From positions 4,216,001 through 4,280,000 of the forward strand of contig CM121343.1 in NCBI GenBank assembly GCA_051530055.1: a DNA stretch of 64,000 nucleotides, given 5' to 3'. The position numbers were made by a program, and so were the translations under genes. The DNA comes from Neoechinorhynchus agilis. Its lineage: Eukaryota > Acanthocephala. The notes under the pieces were generated by a model that made no database searches, had not been told where the DNA came from, and saw only the letters and a list, made by a program, of their open reading frames with translations. This document shows, in pieces, positions 47,257-59,745 of this stretch (positions are counted from its first letter, which is position 1; the number at the start of each line of letters is the position of its first letter).

Positions 47257-49808
47257 TCACAATTCGAGCTTGGAATTGTTGGAAATCAGACTAAGATTGC
47301 TTCCATACTCCTCTGGCTGAGAAACATTTCCCTTGTCCAACTTTTTACGAAAGTCGAATGCGCTTAAATTCAATATTGAGAATACTTGAGAAAGGACAAA
47401 TTTTCTGAAATCTCTTACCTCGGTAATCTAGAAGAGCACAAGACCTGAGCAATATTTCTTAGGATCGTTTGTTGTGAGAATGGGTTTATACTACTGGGGT
47501 TTATGCGACGGGAAAATGTGCCTTTGATCTTCAATGTCCACTCGTTCAGTTAAATAAGGGCAAATATTGTTTATACTTACATCTTCATTCGTTGAAACAT
47601 TTCTAGTCAATAAATAAGCATGATATGTCAAAAGGCCCCATCCGGAGCACATCTCAATAAAGGCAACGAAAATTATGAAAAAACTATAGGTGATTCGAAA
47701 AATACGTGTTATCGCGATGAATACGATGATACCTTAGTGGATTCTGTCTAGCGAGCAATACTAATGAAATTCCGGTTTCTCCTAGCAGCTAGGCGCAAAA
47801 GCTTTAGTTTGATGGAAGGAGCCGTACTTCGTATAAGAATAATCCGGTATATGCTGGATACGAGAACCGTTGCATTCAGTAATCCAAGTGACAATAGGAA
47901 TAGCAGATAGAACTTATGATTTCGTCGACCAATACAGTTGCCAACCCATGGACAATGGTGATCGAATTTTTCTGGATTTGACTTAAAGACGAAAGGAAAA
48001 CCTCAACCCGCACTTACCAACACAATTGTCGCATAATCTGCAATGTGAAGCACGAGGAGTGCGAAACATTTTGCAAGTTCTACAAAAACGAACTTCAATT
48101 GCTTGACCTTTGATCACAACATTTTGAACTTTTGGGATGAGATCTTCAATATCGCTAACACCTATTCGATTTTGAACTCGTACTCATACGACAAAAAATT
48201 CAGTTTGTAACGTTTTTGCAAAAGGAAACCCATTTGTATGTAGGAATTCAATGAAGCTCAATGCCGATTTCGTCTGGCAACCCAGGATCCGTTCATGGTG
48301 GGTTAAAAAAGTCGTGAGTTTTTTTATGGAGTGTTATTACGTTCACATTCGATTTATCAGACACGTTGGAGCATAAAGCTGGAACTAGTAATTTTTGAGT
48401 AGAAGTCTGGACCACAATCAACAATGGAATTTAAAATCGTAATCTGTAGTTTTAAAAATACGACAAACACATATTTCGTGGTATCGTTTAAGAAAAAAGT
48501 AGATTTTACGCCGCTTGATTCTCATTACCGTGCACTTTCTTCAAATACTGTATTTCGTCTTCGTTGGATCTAGGTAATATTCCCGGATCCGTACAGGCGG
48601 CCTGTGCCATCACCGAGATATTGAAAGTCAGCATCAATCCAATGAATATTGGTACAGCGAAACCATGTCTTTGAACTATAAATGGTACACTGATCACAAG
48701 TAAGGACGAGGTGCCTTGCTTATGGATAAATACTCGGTATATAAGAAAGTAATGCTGGTGGATGCTGTAAATAAATTGGTTATGAGAAAGAGCCACATAT
48801 TATTGGACGATACGAGCCGACCATCGCACCAGAATTTGTTATTGCTTGGATATGCCTACGATTTTAAGGTTCAATTGTGTTCTAAAGACATGGGTACGAA
48901 CCATCCATAGCCGTATTTTTGAAAAGGAGAGCATCCTGGGAGAAGTTTGGAGGAATATTGAAGAAGCACAAGACACCGTAGAGCAGACAAGTTCTCAAGC
49001 AATGCAGAAATACATCGAGAAACGACCGTACCAAGGGTCTCGGTGTGCGTGATTCATTTGATACGCACTCGCTGCATTTTCAGGCGGTGGAATAGTGAGT
49101 GTCATTGAAGAGTGCAACTCATTCACAAGTTTTGTGCGTACAAGATTAGTAGTATGCATGTGAGAGAGAGATATGAGTAGTCACACTCGCTGAAACGGGT
49201 TTATTATGAAAATCGACAAATCATCATATTCTTTTCGGTACATAATGTCTTTTCAATCGATAGTCGTTTAACACTTATTCCAGGGCATAACTAAATCCAA
49301 ATAGAGTTTTTGTGGATGTGTGGGCCGCATAGAACTATCATATAATGTTGCCAAAAATCATAGAAAAATCAATTTAACTGGAAAAGGCCTTCCCGTCGGA
49401 CCAAATCTGCAGGTTCAAATGGCTAATCGGCGCAGAATTACATTCAAACGAAATGAAAAATCTCAGCATTACTTAGATGTTGCGGGTTGAAATCGCTACA
49501 CAAACCAAACCTTTTGAAACTAATAAGAACGATTAAAAATTTCACGGGTTCCTTACAGCCTCAAGTCAATTCATTAAATTTGGACATTCTAAGACCGAAT
49601 TTAATCAGAAAGCAAGCATAGTCGCCACAAAGGAAATATCCTCACAAGGAATTATTGAGCCCGACGCTAACTTTTAAACAAATAAGCACAGGAAAGCGAA
49701 ACTTACGTTAGGCAATTCCTCCACACTTCCCAGACTTCTAAAATTGACTATTGAACGTTTACCAAGCCATATTAGCGGTTGAGTTGCCTTATCTATTATT
49801 CGTGCCAT
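47257..49808 (-). CDS. zdhhc: DHHC palmitoyltransferase (ZDHHC9/14/18-like), spliced
   Basis: A multi-pass enzyme that S-acylates proteins at Golgi/ER membranes. From the 5' side, a tentative first exon, 49707-49808 ([14 protein letters not shown]...EELPN), ends at a good gtaagt donor and is in phase with the next exon. That exon (48855 downward) gives [11 protein letters not shown], a hydrophobic helix, then [14 protein letters not shown] and [14 protein letters not shown]. The zinc cysteine-rich domain follows (about 48030-48125, [20 protein letters not shown] then CDNCVG), the catalytic motif [20 protein letters not shown] (about 47930-47985), the last helix [17 protein letters not shown], and a TTxE-like STNED. 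The tail ends [14 protein letters not shown]. Near 48715 the frame shifts without a clear intron, so an unrecognised splice or a base error is possible. Confidence 0.82.
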
Positions 49809-50559
49809 TTGATCTTGTATTGTGTGTGTGTTAATAATTAAATTCAGTCAAAAATCTTAAGTTACTTTCTGCGTTTTGAAACTCTTGGTAATTATCGAAG
49901 TATAATAATTTCGATGGAGGACTGGTATGCTTGCAAAATCGTGCTGCTGAACTGTGATTGCGTGGCTTTCGATAAACAGCCAAGCACATATCTGCCAGTT
50001 TCGTAAAGCTTCCAGGGCATCCATCTCATAAACGGCAAATTTGTTAATCTTAAGACTCAGTGAACTTACCGGCATTTTGAATCTGCTCTTTTTTGTCGTC
50101 CAATTTCGCCTCTTTTTCTAATCAGGATTAAAATAATCAGAACATAGAAGCAAGCGCGGAAAATATTTCAACAATTTGTAATGTTCACTTCTCATTGAAG
50201 CATTTTAAAATTGGCTAGAAAGCTTTAGTATAACATTGTAGCAGGATGTATTCGATTAGTTCATTCTATTAATTTAGAAGGAGCGACAGCGTGGAACGGT
50301 ATACGGGTTAAGTATAATAAAAGTTACAATGTTTTAAGAAGCAGATTGACTTCTTAAAGATAGAAATCATAATGCTAATTTCAAATCTACGGTTCGATTT
50401 TTTTTTGAAATAAAGCGCGAAGCTTAGTTCCTTCTAAGATTTGATAGTTAACAGACATTTTCTACGGCCGCAATTGAACATACCGATCAATTTAGCACCG
50501 TTAGCTACCACTGAAAAGTCTGTACAAATATACAATATCACATTGTTGAGTTATATGAT
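49809..50559. other. Spacer between zdhhc and the ADAMTS-like gene
   Basis: A minus-strand frame starting at 50075 (MPVSSLSLKINKFAVYEMDA) has weak coding character but no recognised family. The rest is AT-rich and featureless. Confidence 0.4.
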
Positions 50560-53530
50560 TTATGGAAGCACATCTTTACCTCGGCAAGTTTCGCAGCACA
50601 TTGCTTTAACATGAGGATCACTGCACAAAATACTTGGATTGTGGGTTTTGTTGTTCCATCCTCGGATTCTGTAGCAGTCATGCACTGCATCGCCCCACAG
50701 ACATTCTAAATTTCCAGTGAAACTTAGAAGAGTGGTAAAGCATTTCTCACGTTCAACTGCACGTCTGTGAGGCACGCACCTTCCTTGCTGGCACCACTGA
50801 AATAACAATTCGACTTAACAATCTTGGTCCGTTAAACGGATCAAACCATTGTTTTGTCGCACGGTGTTCCATCCATAGCACCTGACGATAAATATATACA
50901 CTGGTCATCTTTAGGTCTCCGTTTACAGGACATCGCCGTGCATATATCGTTGGTCGTGTTCTAAATATTTTGCTATAATGTAAACAGAAGTCTTATTTAT
51001 CTAGTAAGATTTTATAATCGCAATTCTCCGTACCGACCAAGGACAATTTGCTTAAAATCATTCTGAGATAGGTTCGAAATTTTCAGAATACGGGTTAAAC
51101 TTCCAATCTTTGATTTTGCTATGAAATATAGTCATACACAGACCATGAAGCCACAAATTCCAATTCTAAAATGTTTTCTTACCCTCTTCAACGACGTCGT
51201 AAACACCTGCAAACAATCGCTGAAGAAGATCCGAGATAGTGGATCGAAATATCCAATAAATTCTTAATTTCATTTATTTTCTCCTATCGACAAATAACAA
51301 TGAATTATCTTTTCAACGGTTAGATGATTATTGAGGTATCATCATCACTTTCAAATACTTTGATTTGGTTAAACGTAATGCTTTAACATCTCAATGAAGT
51401 ATCAAAACGTGGGGAAAATTGACTAAATGTCGAATTATCCTAAGTGAAAAATTCCACAAACATTTATGTGGTTCAGGAGGTTAGGGAAACATAACCGAAT
51501 TTATCCACCGAAGCAGTATAATTTTCCCGTCGTATTGAGAAGCGATATTTGATTTTTTGCTGAACAAACTCTACGACACAAGGCGGTGCTTAACTTTATT
51601 TACTGAATTATGGGATAAATTCCTTTTAGACAGGTCGTAAACATTTGGATCTTAAGTAACGCTTCTTAAGCGATTTGGAAAGTGCTCATTTGTGAAAAGA
51701 CACTGATATTACACATTTTCGATTTACAGTTTAAAGCCAGAAAACCCGTTAGATTGGATGTGTAACCTTAAGAATTTTATTTTCTAGGCATCTCTGATCA
51801 TATTTGCTATAAAGGAGCAATACACACGGTATTATATCCTTTAGAAAAGGCATCCGGTTGATAAGACATTCAGTAAGTTATTTTTGGAGCGTTAAATAGA
51901 AAGAGCTATTAAAAATTATAAAAAAACGGACTTGTATTCCAACCAGTCTTTCGATTAGTTCAATATTATTCACGAATTTCTTCTCATTTCTCCTTCCTTG
52001 GCCAGAGTGCGGAGTATCAGAGGATATATCAACTAGCAGTGCTCATTCCGTCGCTTAATACCCAACGGCAAACATTGCTTACGATCACGAGGATAAGAAG
52101 GAATAAGAAATACAATTTACTCACAATACAGAAAGTTCCTGTAATGCCAGCCCACATTTTACACTGCCAATGAGCCGAATAAACTTCGCCTGGCATTTTA
52201 TTGGGTGTTAGAGTATTGCCCGATGCTTTGTTCAGGAGACAGAATGCATCCGCCACCGTCGTTCTAAAAAAAGTTATTTAATAGCCACATCCCCATTGAT
52301 TTAACCTGTTTTTTGTCAACATTATAAATTTAAGTTCTCGGATACTGCACGAGGACAAAAAGAAAGCATTTCGCCTGATCTCAACGCGTACATTTGGAAG
52401 CATATTTAAGACGGGAGTCATCAGGTGATTGTTGCCGGCACTACAGTCGTCCTCAAAGAACTCTTGCTCACCATCATGGGATAGTCCTAAACTGAATAGC
52501 GGCTAAGGATGCAGTCTATCCCAAATGTCGTACGGCAGTAGCTTACTAACTTGTGACCGACCTCATGAGCAATCACGAATTGTGATCTTACTGACATTCT
52601 GTCGCTTATTACAGAAAATCCGTAACCTCTACAAATCCCTAATATGACTTTTCCGGCCAATAGACCGTAACCTCGTAAGCTGTGATATGCGATTCCTTCC
52701 TGAACGAAGCCTCCTATAGTGGAACGAGTTCCTTTTTTGCAGCATTGTCTTTTGGTCGATAGGAGCTTCCGAGTAAAACCAATCGCGTGATCGTAAGGAA
52801 CGTTAATTTTTAATTTCAACATTGATTTCCGGAATTCTTCGAGAACTCGAGTGGCATCAATCGCTGACGATACATCGCTCTTATCGGCTCCCAATGGTAA
52901 CTCATCTTCGTGCAAATCAACACCAAGAACAGCAGTATCGGACCAAGGTGCGTCTGATTCATGCTAACGGTTATAGCAAAATATAAACTTCAACTACAAT
53001 ATAAATAGTACCTTCATTACGATCACTTTAATTAATTTAAGATGCACTGATAAATCAGGGTCGTTTTTGAGTGAATTATCGTACATTTTGCTAGCCTAAA
53101 TAAGAAATAGTATATTGTGAATCGTCGAGTGCCGGCGTTAAAACTCACGCTGACAATTAAATGTGAATACCACTTTTTTATTGATGCCAAAACCCTTCGC
53201 TGGGATAAATTCCCGTAAACGTCCGAATCAAGCTTCATAAAGTAGTTTAAGATCGATGAATCAACAACAGCTAAAATGTCAACGTTGATTGACACTTTTC
53301 TATTTGAACGTTTCTCCCTAAATGGAGGAGGGTTACATTTTTAAAAAGGCAATGTTTTGACTTCCAACCTTGCTCGCTTTAGATTGCCTAAAGTTCCCTT
53401 GATTCGAGCACTCATTGAGAATTGATTTGTTTGTAGTTCTTCAATTAGTTTTAGCTCATAAAGGATCCGCTGAGAAGTGGATGGCAAAATGGCTTTCTAA
53501 GAAATGATACAAAAGATCCATATAAAGAAA
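50560..53530 (-). CDS. ADAMTS-like secreted metalloprotease (M12B) ending in a PLAC-like module; 5' end uncertain
   Basis: The catalytic domain starts after a furin-type site (PPFREKRSNRK, near 53310). It continues VDILAVVDSSILNYFM, KMYDNSLKNDPDLSVHLKLI, YDHAIGFTRKLLSTKRQC and FVIAHEVGHKL; an intron separates the last from GLSHDGEQEF, completing the zinc motif HExGHxxGxxHD, and NNHLMTPVL supplies the Met-turn. A disintegrin-like exon (about 52120-52256) has CLLNKASGNTLTPNKMPGEV and QCKMWAGITGTFC. After a 1.16-kb intron, the cysteine-rich part reads ICTAMSCKRRPKDDQC, GTPCDKTM and WCQQGRCVPHRR. The last exon ends with a six-cysteine PLAC/ShK-like module (CLWGDAVHDC...CCETC). No thrombospondin repeat with WxxWSxC was seen. 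An upstream exon (about 53355-53510, QRILYELKLIEELQTNQF) probably belongs to the prodomain; the signal peptide was not located. Such enzymes cleave extracellular matrix. Confidence 0.82.
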
Positions 53531-54635
53531 TAACCAACAATTAAAGTTGAATTGCTGAACACAGCATAACTGATTCCATCTGTAGAAGCGTAAACTCTCA
53601 GATTCTTAGAATACCCAGAGTTCAGGACAACATCTTATTATGTCAGTGAACAATATACTTACACTGGTAAAGCTATAATTGTTGCAATCATCGCCGTCTT
53701 CTGTTTCGCTGTGAAAATTTCAGTTTTAGACCACGAGTATTGGCACCCTTTTTTTCACGTACTCGTCGCCGTCGTTTGGTTCGATGAGGAAAAGTTCGCA
53801 TATAGTTTCATCTACTCCAGGGATTTGAAAGATTACCACTACATTATTGTTCATGGAATCCGTAACCGTCACAATGGATGGAAACGTGGCACCATTTCCT
53901 TTCAGTGAAAATCAATACAAGTGGATCGAATGGTTCGACAGGTACCTAACGAAGATCGCCCTTGGTTTTTGTAAGCGCTAACACTTGAATTTTCCAAAAA
54001 GGATTCTGTTGTATAAGAGTGTAGTAGCAAAGCCGTGTTGCCGCTGGACTAATAAAACTAACCTGATTCTGAGAGAAGGATATCAATTAGTAAAGTGATT
54101 AAAAGGCAATGACGCATTACTGCTTGTCATTAAATAATCGTTGGTATATACGATATCAGGTGCCGGATAAAACCGTAACTTACAGATAGCGATATGAGTT
54201 ATAAGCTATGGTTCCGCAGTATATCGTGTTCAAAATGGCATAATGTGCGTGTGTAAGGCTGGCTTTGTTTCCGTGACTATGAATGGATGAGATGTTCGCA
54301 TGCACGAGTGCCTTGTGCTGTCGATCTGTTCCCATTCCTCTTCACATAAAAAAGCTCTAGTCATTGTGGCGGATACCAAGGCGAGAAAGTCAGACAATGG
54401 AATGTTCGGTATTGTTTTATTCTAACCCTCCCTTCTGTGTATTCATTTTGACGGGAGTGCAACCGTCTCGTGGATCATAAAGCGATCCAAATCTTTATCA
54501 ACGCACAAATAAACATAAAAATACGCCTAGGAAAATGTTTAAGTGTGCAAAACTACAACGCACATTCCCGGACTTTTCGTACTGCTACCTATAAAATTCA
54601 AATGTACAAACAATATCGTTTTAGCATCAGAGTCT

Positions 54636-54763
54636 TCAATCACTTAAACTCTCACGTAAGAGATCGGTGTGATTTCATGTTAAAAAGGAAAACCAAAAAC
54701 CGAGGAAGGAATGTCTTAAATCTGAATCAATAGAACTGGCTTGCCAGTAAAAACATTTAAGAG
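54636..54763 (+). repeat. Long direct repeat, copy 1
   Basis: About 127 bp starting tcaatcacttaaactctcac and ending cagtaaaaacatttaag. It is almost identical to 55039-55166, at a spacing of 403 bp; a single A in the AAAACC run is the main difference. The near identity implies a recent duplication. Confidence 0.85.
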
Positions 54764-55038
54764 TTCAACACTCACCAGGAGGTGCAATACTGGCAGAGTT
54801 TGTACATTCCGTAGTTGCGCCGAGGAGGTAAAGTGAGTGAACTTGAGCCCTGAATCCCTGTTTCTCAGGGTGGTCAAAGGGTTCAAAATTCATTGAAGTA
54901 TAACCAAAGTGAACGAAATACCTCGTAGAAGGGAAAAGGAAACTCACTGATGACTATCGTCTCCTCGGAAGGTATCTGAGAATCCGGACGGAAATGTACA
55001 GACTCATTACCGCGAATGGTTTAATGTGTTAAGTGATT

Positions 55039-55166
55039 CAATCACTTAAACTCTCACGTAAGAGATCGGTGTGATTTCATGTTAAAAAGGAAAACCAAAA
55101 AACCGAGGAAGGAATGTCTTAAATCTGAATCAATAGAACTGGCTTGCCAGTAAAAACATTTAAGAA
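55039..55166 (+). repeat. Long direct repeat, copy 2
   Basis: The second copy of the 127-bp sequence at 54636. The two copies bracket about 275 bp of unique DNA, which could be solo flanks of a lost or unknown insertion. No terminal structure such as inverted ends was recognised. Confidence 0.85.
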
Positions 55167-55883
55167 TAAACCAGACAAGTTCAAAGGCAACCAACTCATG
55201 CATCCGCGTTGGAGCTCAAATCACCCACATCGATCCACAAAAGGGGTTTTCTCTATTCAAATCTTTAACAAACATCAACTCCTTTTCGATTGATAGCGAA
55301 TACGACTTCATTCAGAAATGTCCACTGCCGACTAGAATCTTTGCCAATTTAAAGATCAGAGATACTGATGTATTTATCCTGATTTAGAATAAATTGCTCA
55401 CGACAAATGTAGACTAATCGATTTTTGTAAGATCTCTATGAAGATGAATACTGGCGTTTGATTTGTGCACCTAAAACTTGTGTTTTGTCTCGATATTGAA
55501 AGTAAACGTTTAAGACTATCTTTATCAATTGCGGATTGGTCCCGACAAAGTATGAAAGGTCGCACTGAGTTTAATTCGATTCACGTTGAGCGTATGAAAA
55601 TCATAAAACGAATTAATTAACGATACGAAGAACACTTTCAAATTTGAAGGTGAGATTAGAGACAATCTCGATTAATTTGAAGTTGATCAGCGAAATTAAA
55701 ACAATCTTCAAGCGGTTCTTTTCTCTTGTTCGAATCTATTGAGCTAAGAATGCAGTACAATCACATCGTTCAATCCACGACGTCTAATAACACGAAATGA
55801 ATCCATCAAAAATGATTAAGCGCTGTAATGATTTTGTGATTTCGGACAATATCCATTAATTATGATCAATTTAACCACTTGTG

Positions 55884-56115
55884 TGGCTAAGATATTCCTC
55901 GCGATGCGAAGGAGGCGCTGCAATTGCTGCGGAGGAACGCAAGCGGGGGAAGTACGCCGAGCTCTTGGGGCACACCACTTCGTCCCTTTCGGCGTTGAGA
56001 CGCTCAGAGCCTTCGATGCTGATGCCAAGAACTTCACGGCGGATCTGTCAAGGAGGATGAGGATCGCAAAACCGGAGAACCAAGAGCAGGAACCTTATTC
56101 CTACAAAACATAGAT
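55884..56115 (+). mobile_element. LINE fragment (C-terminal domain), lineage 1
   Basis: The plus strand gives RALGAHHFVPFGVETLRAFD and AKNFTADLSRRMR, the same C-terminal domain found at 45.6, 59.6 and 61.8 kb. The upstream frame is displaced (RKRGKYAELLGH is readable in a second frame), showing decay by small indels. GC-rich compared with its flanks. Confidence 0.65.
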
Positions 56116-56997
56116 CTCGCGATCCAGCGCTGCAAGTGTCCTTGTGGCGATTCCGAGTGGCGAAGAGATGGTGTTGTTAAATTTAAACAATTCCCGGTAA
56201 ACACAAAATCAAAATATCTCTGAGAAATTATCATTATTAGCAGTCGATGGACGGTGAACCTCATAAAAATTCCGTGACTAAAAAGTATTTCCGAATGTTG
56301 TATAAATGTTCAAAAAAAAGAACCAATAGAGCTGCCATATTTGAACAACTTTTTTTAAATGAATCAATCGCCCATGGGTAATTGTTGGATTATCGACTGA
56401 TTTCTGAACCGCATGTTATCTTTTGGATTGTCCTTATTTGAACAAAAAAATGTTTATTTTTTACACCGATATTTGGGACTTTTACTCCTCCTTTAGGGTT
56501 TAAATAACTTACAAGCAATTATGTGTGCGTGTTTCTTCAGGACCCCGAAGAAGGAGTAAAACTCGGAAACATCAAACCAAATAAACAATTCTTTTAAATC
56601 ACTTAACGTTCTCAAATAAAGACAACTAAAAATTGAATTGTTGAATACGGCGGATAGGCGCATAAAACCGTGTTTTTGACCGGAAACGTCCGCATAAATC
56701 CCCGAGTGATCAATGAGTCATTATTTTCGAAGAATCACCGAAAGAATGTGCATTAGAAAGGGAGAGAGTATTCGTTGTTTTTCCAAAAGCACACTGACGG
56801 TAAGTTCTGTACAGTAAATAAAAATTGAGCCATTTAGTACGAAGTTGAAGTTTATGCCTCGAGATTGAACATCTCCCGGTGCCTTATCGTTTCCATTTTG
56901 AAACAATGGTTTGATATAAACGCATCTTGGACGCCCAAATCCAAAATGAGTGGTGTTCACTATTAACACGTTAGAGGATTCTTTGCCATTCTTAGAT

Positions 56998-58708
56998 ATG
57001 AGGCTTGACGTATTGGGATTTCCGTTTTTCCACCTCGTCATTGCAATCGTCGTCGCCGCCGCCGTGATGATCGCCCATGCAGAGGTGACCATCGTAAGTG
57101 TTCGCTCATCAGAACTTGGGTAACCGAAAATCACATAGCTGGACGGTTCAAACGTGACAGTCGATGAGTTCCTCTCTTTAAGCGCAGAATTTGGCCCCAG
57201 CATCTCAGCCGAAGGTATTTTCGTAAGTACAAATGTAGCGTAGATTCTTTCATATCATTACCGCGCTTTTGCTTTAGGGCTGGAGTGCTTTGGCTCAACC
57301 TCTTAACGCTTGTACTAATATTCAAAATTATTCGAGCAATGATGGACCTTGTATTGTGCTCATTGAGCGCTCTAGAGAATTATTGAACTGTACTTTCGAC
57401 CAGAAGGTTAAAAGGGCTCAGGATGCCGGATTCTCGGCAGTTATAGTCTTTAACTACAACGACGGGACCGATCAAGACGATCTCATTACTATGCGAAGTA
57501 GTGGTCTGATCAACCGTGAGTAATGGCGTGTTCATTTGTTGTTTTCGAAACCCGATATAGCGTCCACAATCAAAATTCCGTCTACGTTCGTAAGTAGCCG
57601 CAGTGGACAAAATATTATGAAGTACGTGGCAGCATCGCGGATTCGGTTAGCCTCTTTTTATTTCGCACTCACTGTGTATTTTAAACGACCCAAATTGTTT
57701 TCCGGATATGTTAAGTTACAAAATATGGATTAGGAGAGAAACTGATGATTTTATTTACAAAGAAATCAAGTTTTATTTGGTACCATTTGTCTGCGTTCTT
57801 GTGCTGACTCTGATGTTTCTTTGCTCTATCGTGGTTTGTTTTAATTTCCCCCACTTCTATTCTCGCCCCCTTTTTTAAGACTTGGAGATACATCGCTCGA
57901 TGGAGACGGGAACTTGCTCGTCGACTACCGAGGTCCGTTCTTAAAACTATACCAGTAAAAAGATTTTGCAAAGGTTGTTTTCTCTGTTTGTTTGTATATA
58001 AATGTAACGGTTTTTTAGCGGATAATGACACCTACGACGATACGTGTGCCATTTGCCTCGATGACTATTTCGATGGCGTCAAAATACGCATCCTTTCCTG
58101 TGGTCACGGTACTTTATAAAAATATTCCTTAAATACGCCCTCATCTTTCGTCCTTTCAAATTAGCTTATCATTGTAAATGCATCGACCCTTGGCTCATTA
58201 AAAGCCGCCGTACTTGTCCAATCTGCAAACGCCGAGTTCTTCGTTCTCCGCGTCAATCATCGACCAGCAGTGTTATAGTTAATGTCGCAAATCCAAGAAG
58301 AAGTAATACTCAACGCCAAGATGAAGCAATCGCATTAAACCGGTGGTTCTCGCTTGAATTCTCGTTTTTTTAAAAATTAATTTGAATTGGGATCCATGTC
58401 TTGAAAGTGCAGAATCATCCGGTATACACAACGAGCAGCAGCAGCAGGAGGAGTCTGATACTACACCTTTATTGAGTGGACAACTTCATCGTGATGCAAC
58501 CGATCAATGGTATATTGGTGACATCGAGGAATCGACCACTTCAACGTCCGTATTGATGTCATCATTGGCATTCGGAAGCGCTCACAACACAACCGAACCA
58601 ATCAACAACAACGCTGGCAATGATGACGACGACGTCGAGGTACTTAGTTTGAATGATGATGGTAGATCGAGTGATGAGGAGGATGACGTTCCGATGATTG
58701 AACACTAA
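56998..58708 (+). CDS. rnf13: PA-TM-RING E3 ubiquitin ligase (RNF13/RNF167-like)
   Basis: A transmembrane ubiquitin ligase of endosomes/lysosomes. Exons 56998-57093, 57139-57222 and from 57278 are in phase. The signal peptide is [20 protein letters not shown]. The PA domain follows ([76 protein letters not shown]), then a membrane helix ([20 protein letters not shown]). The basic linker is [18 protein letters not shown], and the RING-H2 reads [20 protein letters not shown] + [20 protein letters not shown] + IC. The tail has [10 protein letters not shown] and an acidic serine-rich end ([13 protein letters not shown]), both as in vertebrate RNF13. Introns are short, with gtaagt-like donors. The start codon is supported by the signal peptide. 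Confidence 0.92.
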
Positions 58709-58893
58709 ATATCCTCGAGTGTGCTCAGTATTTATGCATCATCATCATCCCTTTTTGGATTCTGGCCATGTTAGAACGAAAAAATCTAGGTCTTCATCAC
58801 CAACTAGATTTGAGCGTGTTCCATCAATGAGTAGTGTGGTTCTACCATTCGCCTACATTTCCTAATTCAAACTCTCTCGAATTTATTCTAGTT

Positions 58894-59745
58894 TTGTTTT
58901 CAGGATCGCCGGTTGGTGGGCTAAGGCCTCAGCACCTAAAGGACATGATGTCCTTTACAACTGGTGAAGCAACTCTCTCTCGAAAGTGCGCTTTCTCGAA
59001 TAATCGACCGCCTGACTGGAGAGGATTTGAATCCCGTTGGAAAAGACCTATTTTTCGGAGCCTCATTGTGTGCGCTCACAAAAAAGAAGGTGGGATCCGT
59101 CCCATCGCCGTATCTTCGATGATACGCCGACTTGCAGGAAAAATTCTCTGTAAACGTATCACAGAGAAAACCGGGCAGCAACTTCGCCCAGTCCAACTAG
59201 GCTGCTACACATCCTGCCGGAAGCTATTGTCCACGTTCTCCTAAACTTTACTACGAGGAGTTCAAAGCCGTGTGTGATTCTTAAGTGTGATTTTCAGAAT
59301 GCCTTTAACTCTCTCAATAGAGAAAACGCGTTCTGCGCAATTAGGGATCAAGCACCAGAAGCCTTCCAGTATTTTCTTAATGCCTACGGGACCGCGACTC
59401 CTTTGCTTTTCGAAGACCACCTCAATTGGTCCGAAAGAGGAGTGCAACAAGGAGATAATCTCGCTCCAATCGCATTCTTCCTAACAGTAAATCCAATAGC
59501 GCACTCTCTCCATTCCAGCTTCAACGCTTGGTACTTGGATGACGCTACGCTTGGAGGTGATCCCCGGCACTCACTTTGCTCGAAGATCTCTCGAAGAAAT
59601 TGAGAGAAACGACCGGCGACGCACGAGCAGGTGTATTCCTGCGACAAAATATTTCGCTTGCAGTACAAAAAGGCAACGCTGCTTGCGTGATAGCGACAGC
59701 CGAGGAAGGAGAGAAGATCCAGTTTTGCCGACGGTGGTGATTGCA
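58894..59745 (+). mobile_element. LINE fragment with reverse transcriptase core, lineage 1
   Basis: Begins SPVGGLRPQHLKDMMSF, the usual start of this RT. Then come KEGGIRPIAVSSMIRRLAGK, VILKCDFQNAFNSLNREN, WSERGVQQGDNLAPIAFF and the catalytic box WYLDDATLGG (YxDD), then RQNISLAVQKGNAACVIATA. The frame changes at about 59245-59275 and again near 59580, and the FVPFGVET segment is missing, so it is dead and internally deleted. The region is GC-rich and lies 190 bp past the RNF13-like stop codon. The endonuclease part was not seen. Confidence 0.82.

Larger units (their letters stand above)
53531..56997. other. Intergenic region between the ADAMTS-like gene and the RNF13-like gene
   Basis: A minus-strand frame around 53740-53920 (VIFQIPGVDETICELFLIEP) could be an early ADAMTS prodomain exon but cannot be linked. 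The region also holds a direct repeat (54636 and 55039) and a LINE fragment (55884-56115). Nothing else is supported. Confidence 0.4.

Noticed and set aside
48846-49052. Plus-strand 68-residue frame opposite the DHHC gene
   Set aside because: Overlaps the DHHC exon encoding [11 protein letters not shown] on the minus strand; no family match.
56721-57203. 160-residue minus-strand frame opposite the RNF13-like first exons
   Set aside because: It is the antisense of the signal-peptide and PA exons, which fit the family on the plus strand.
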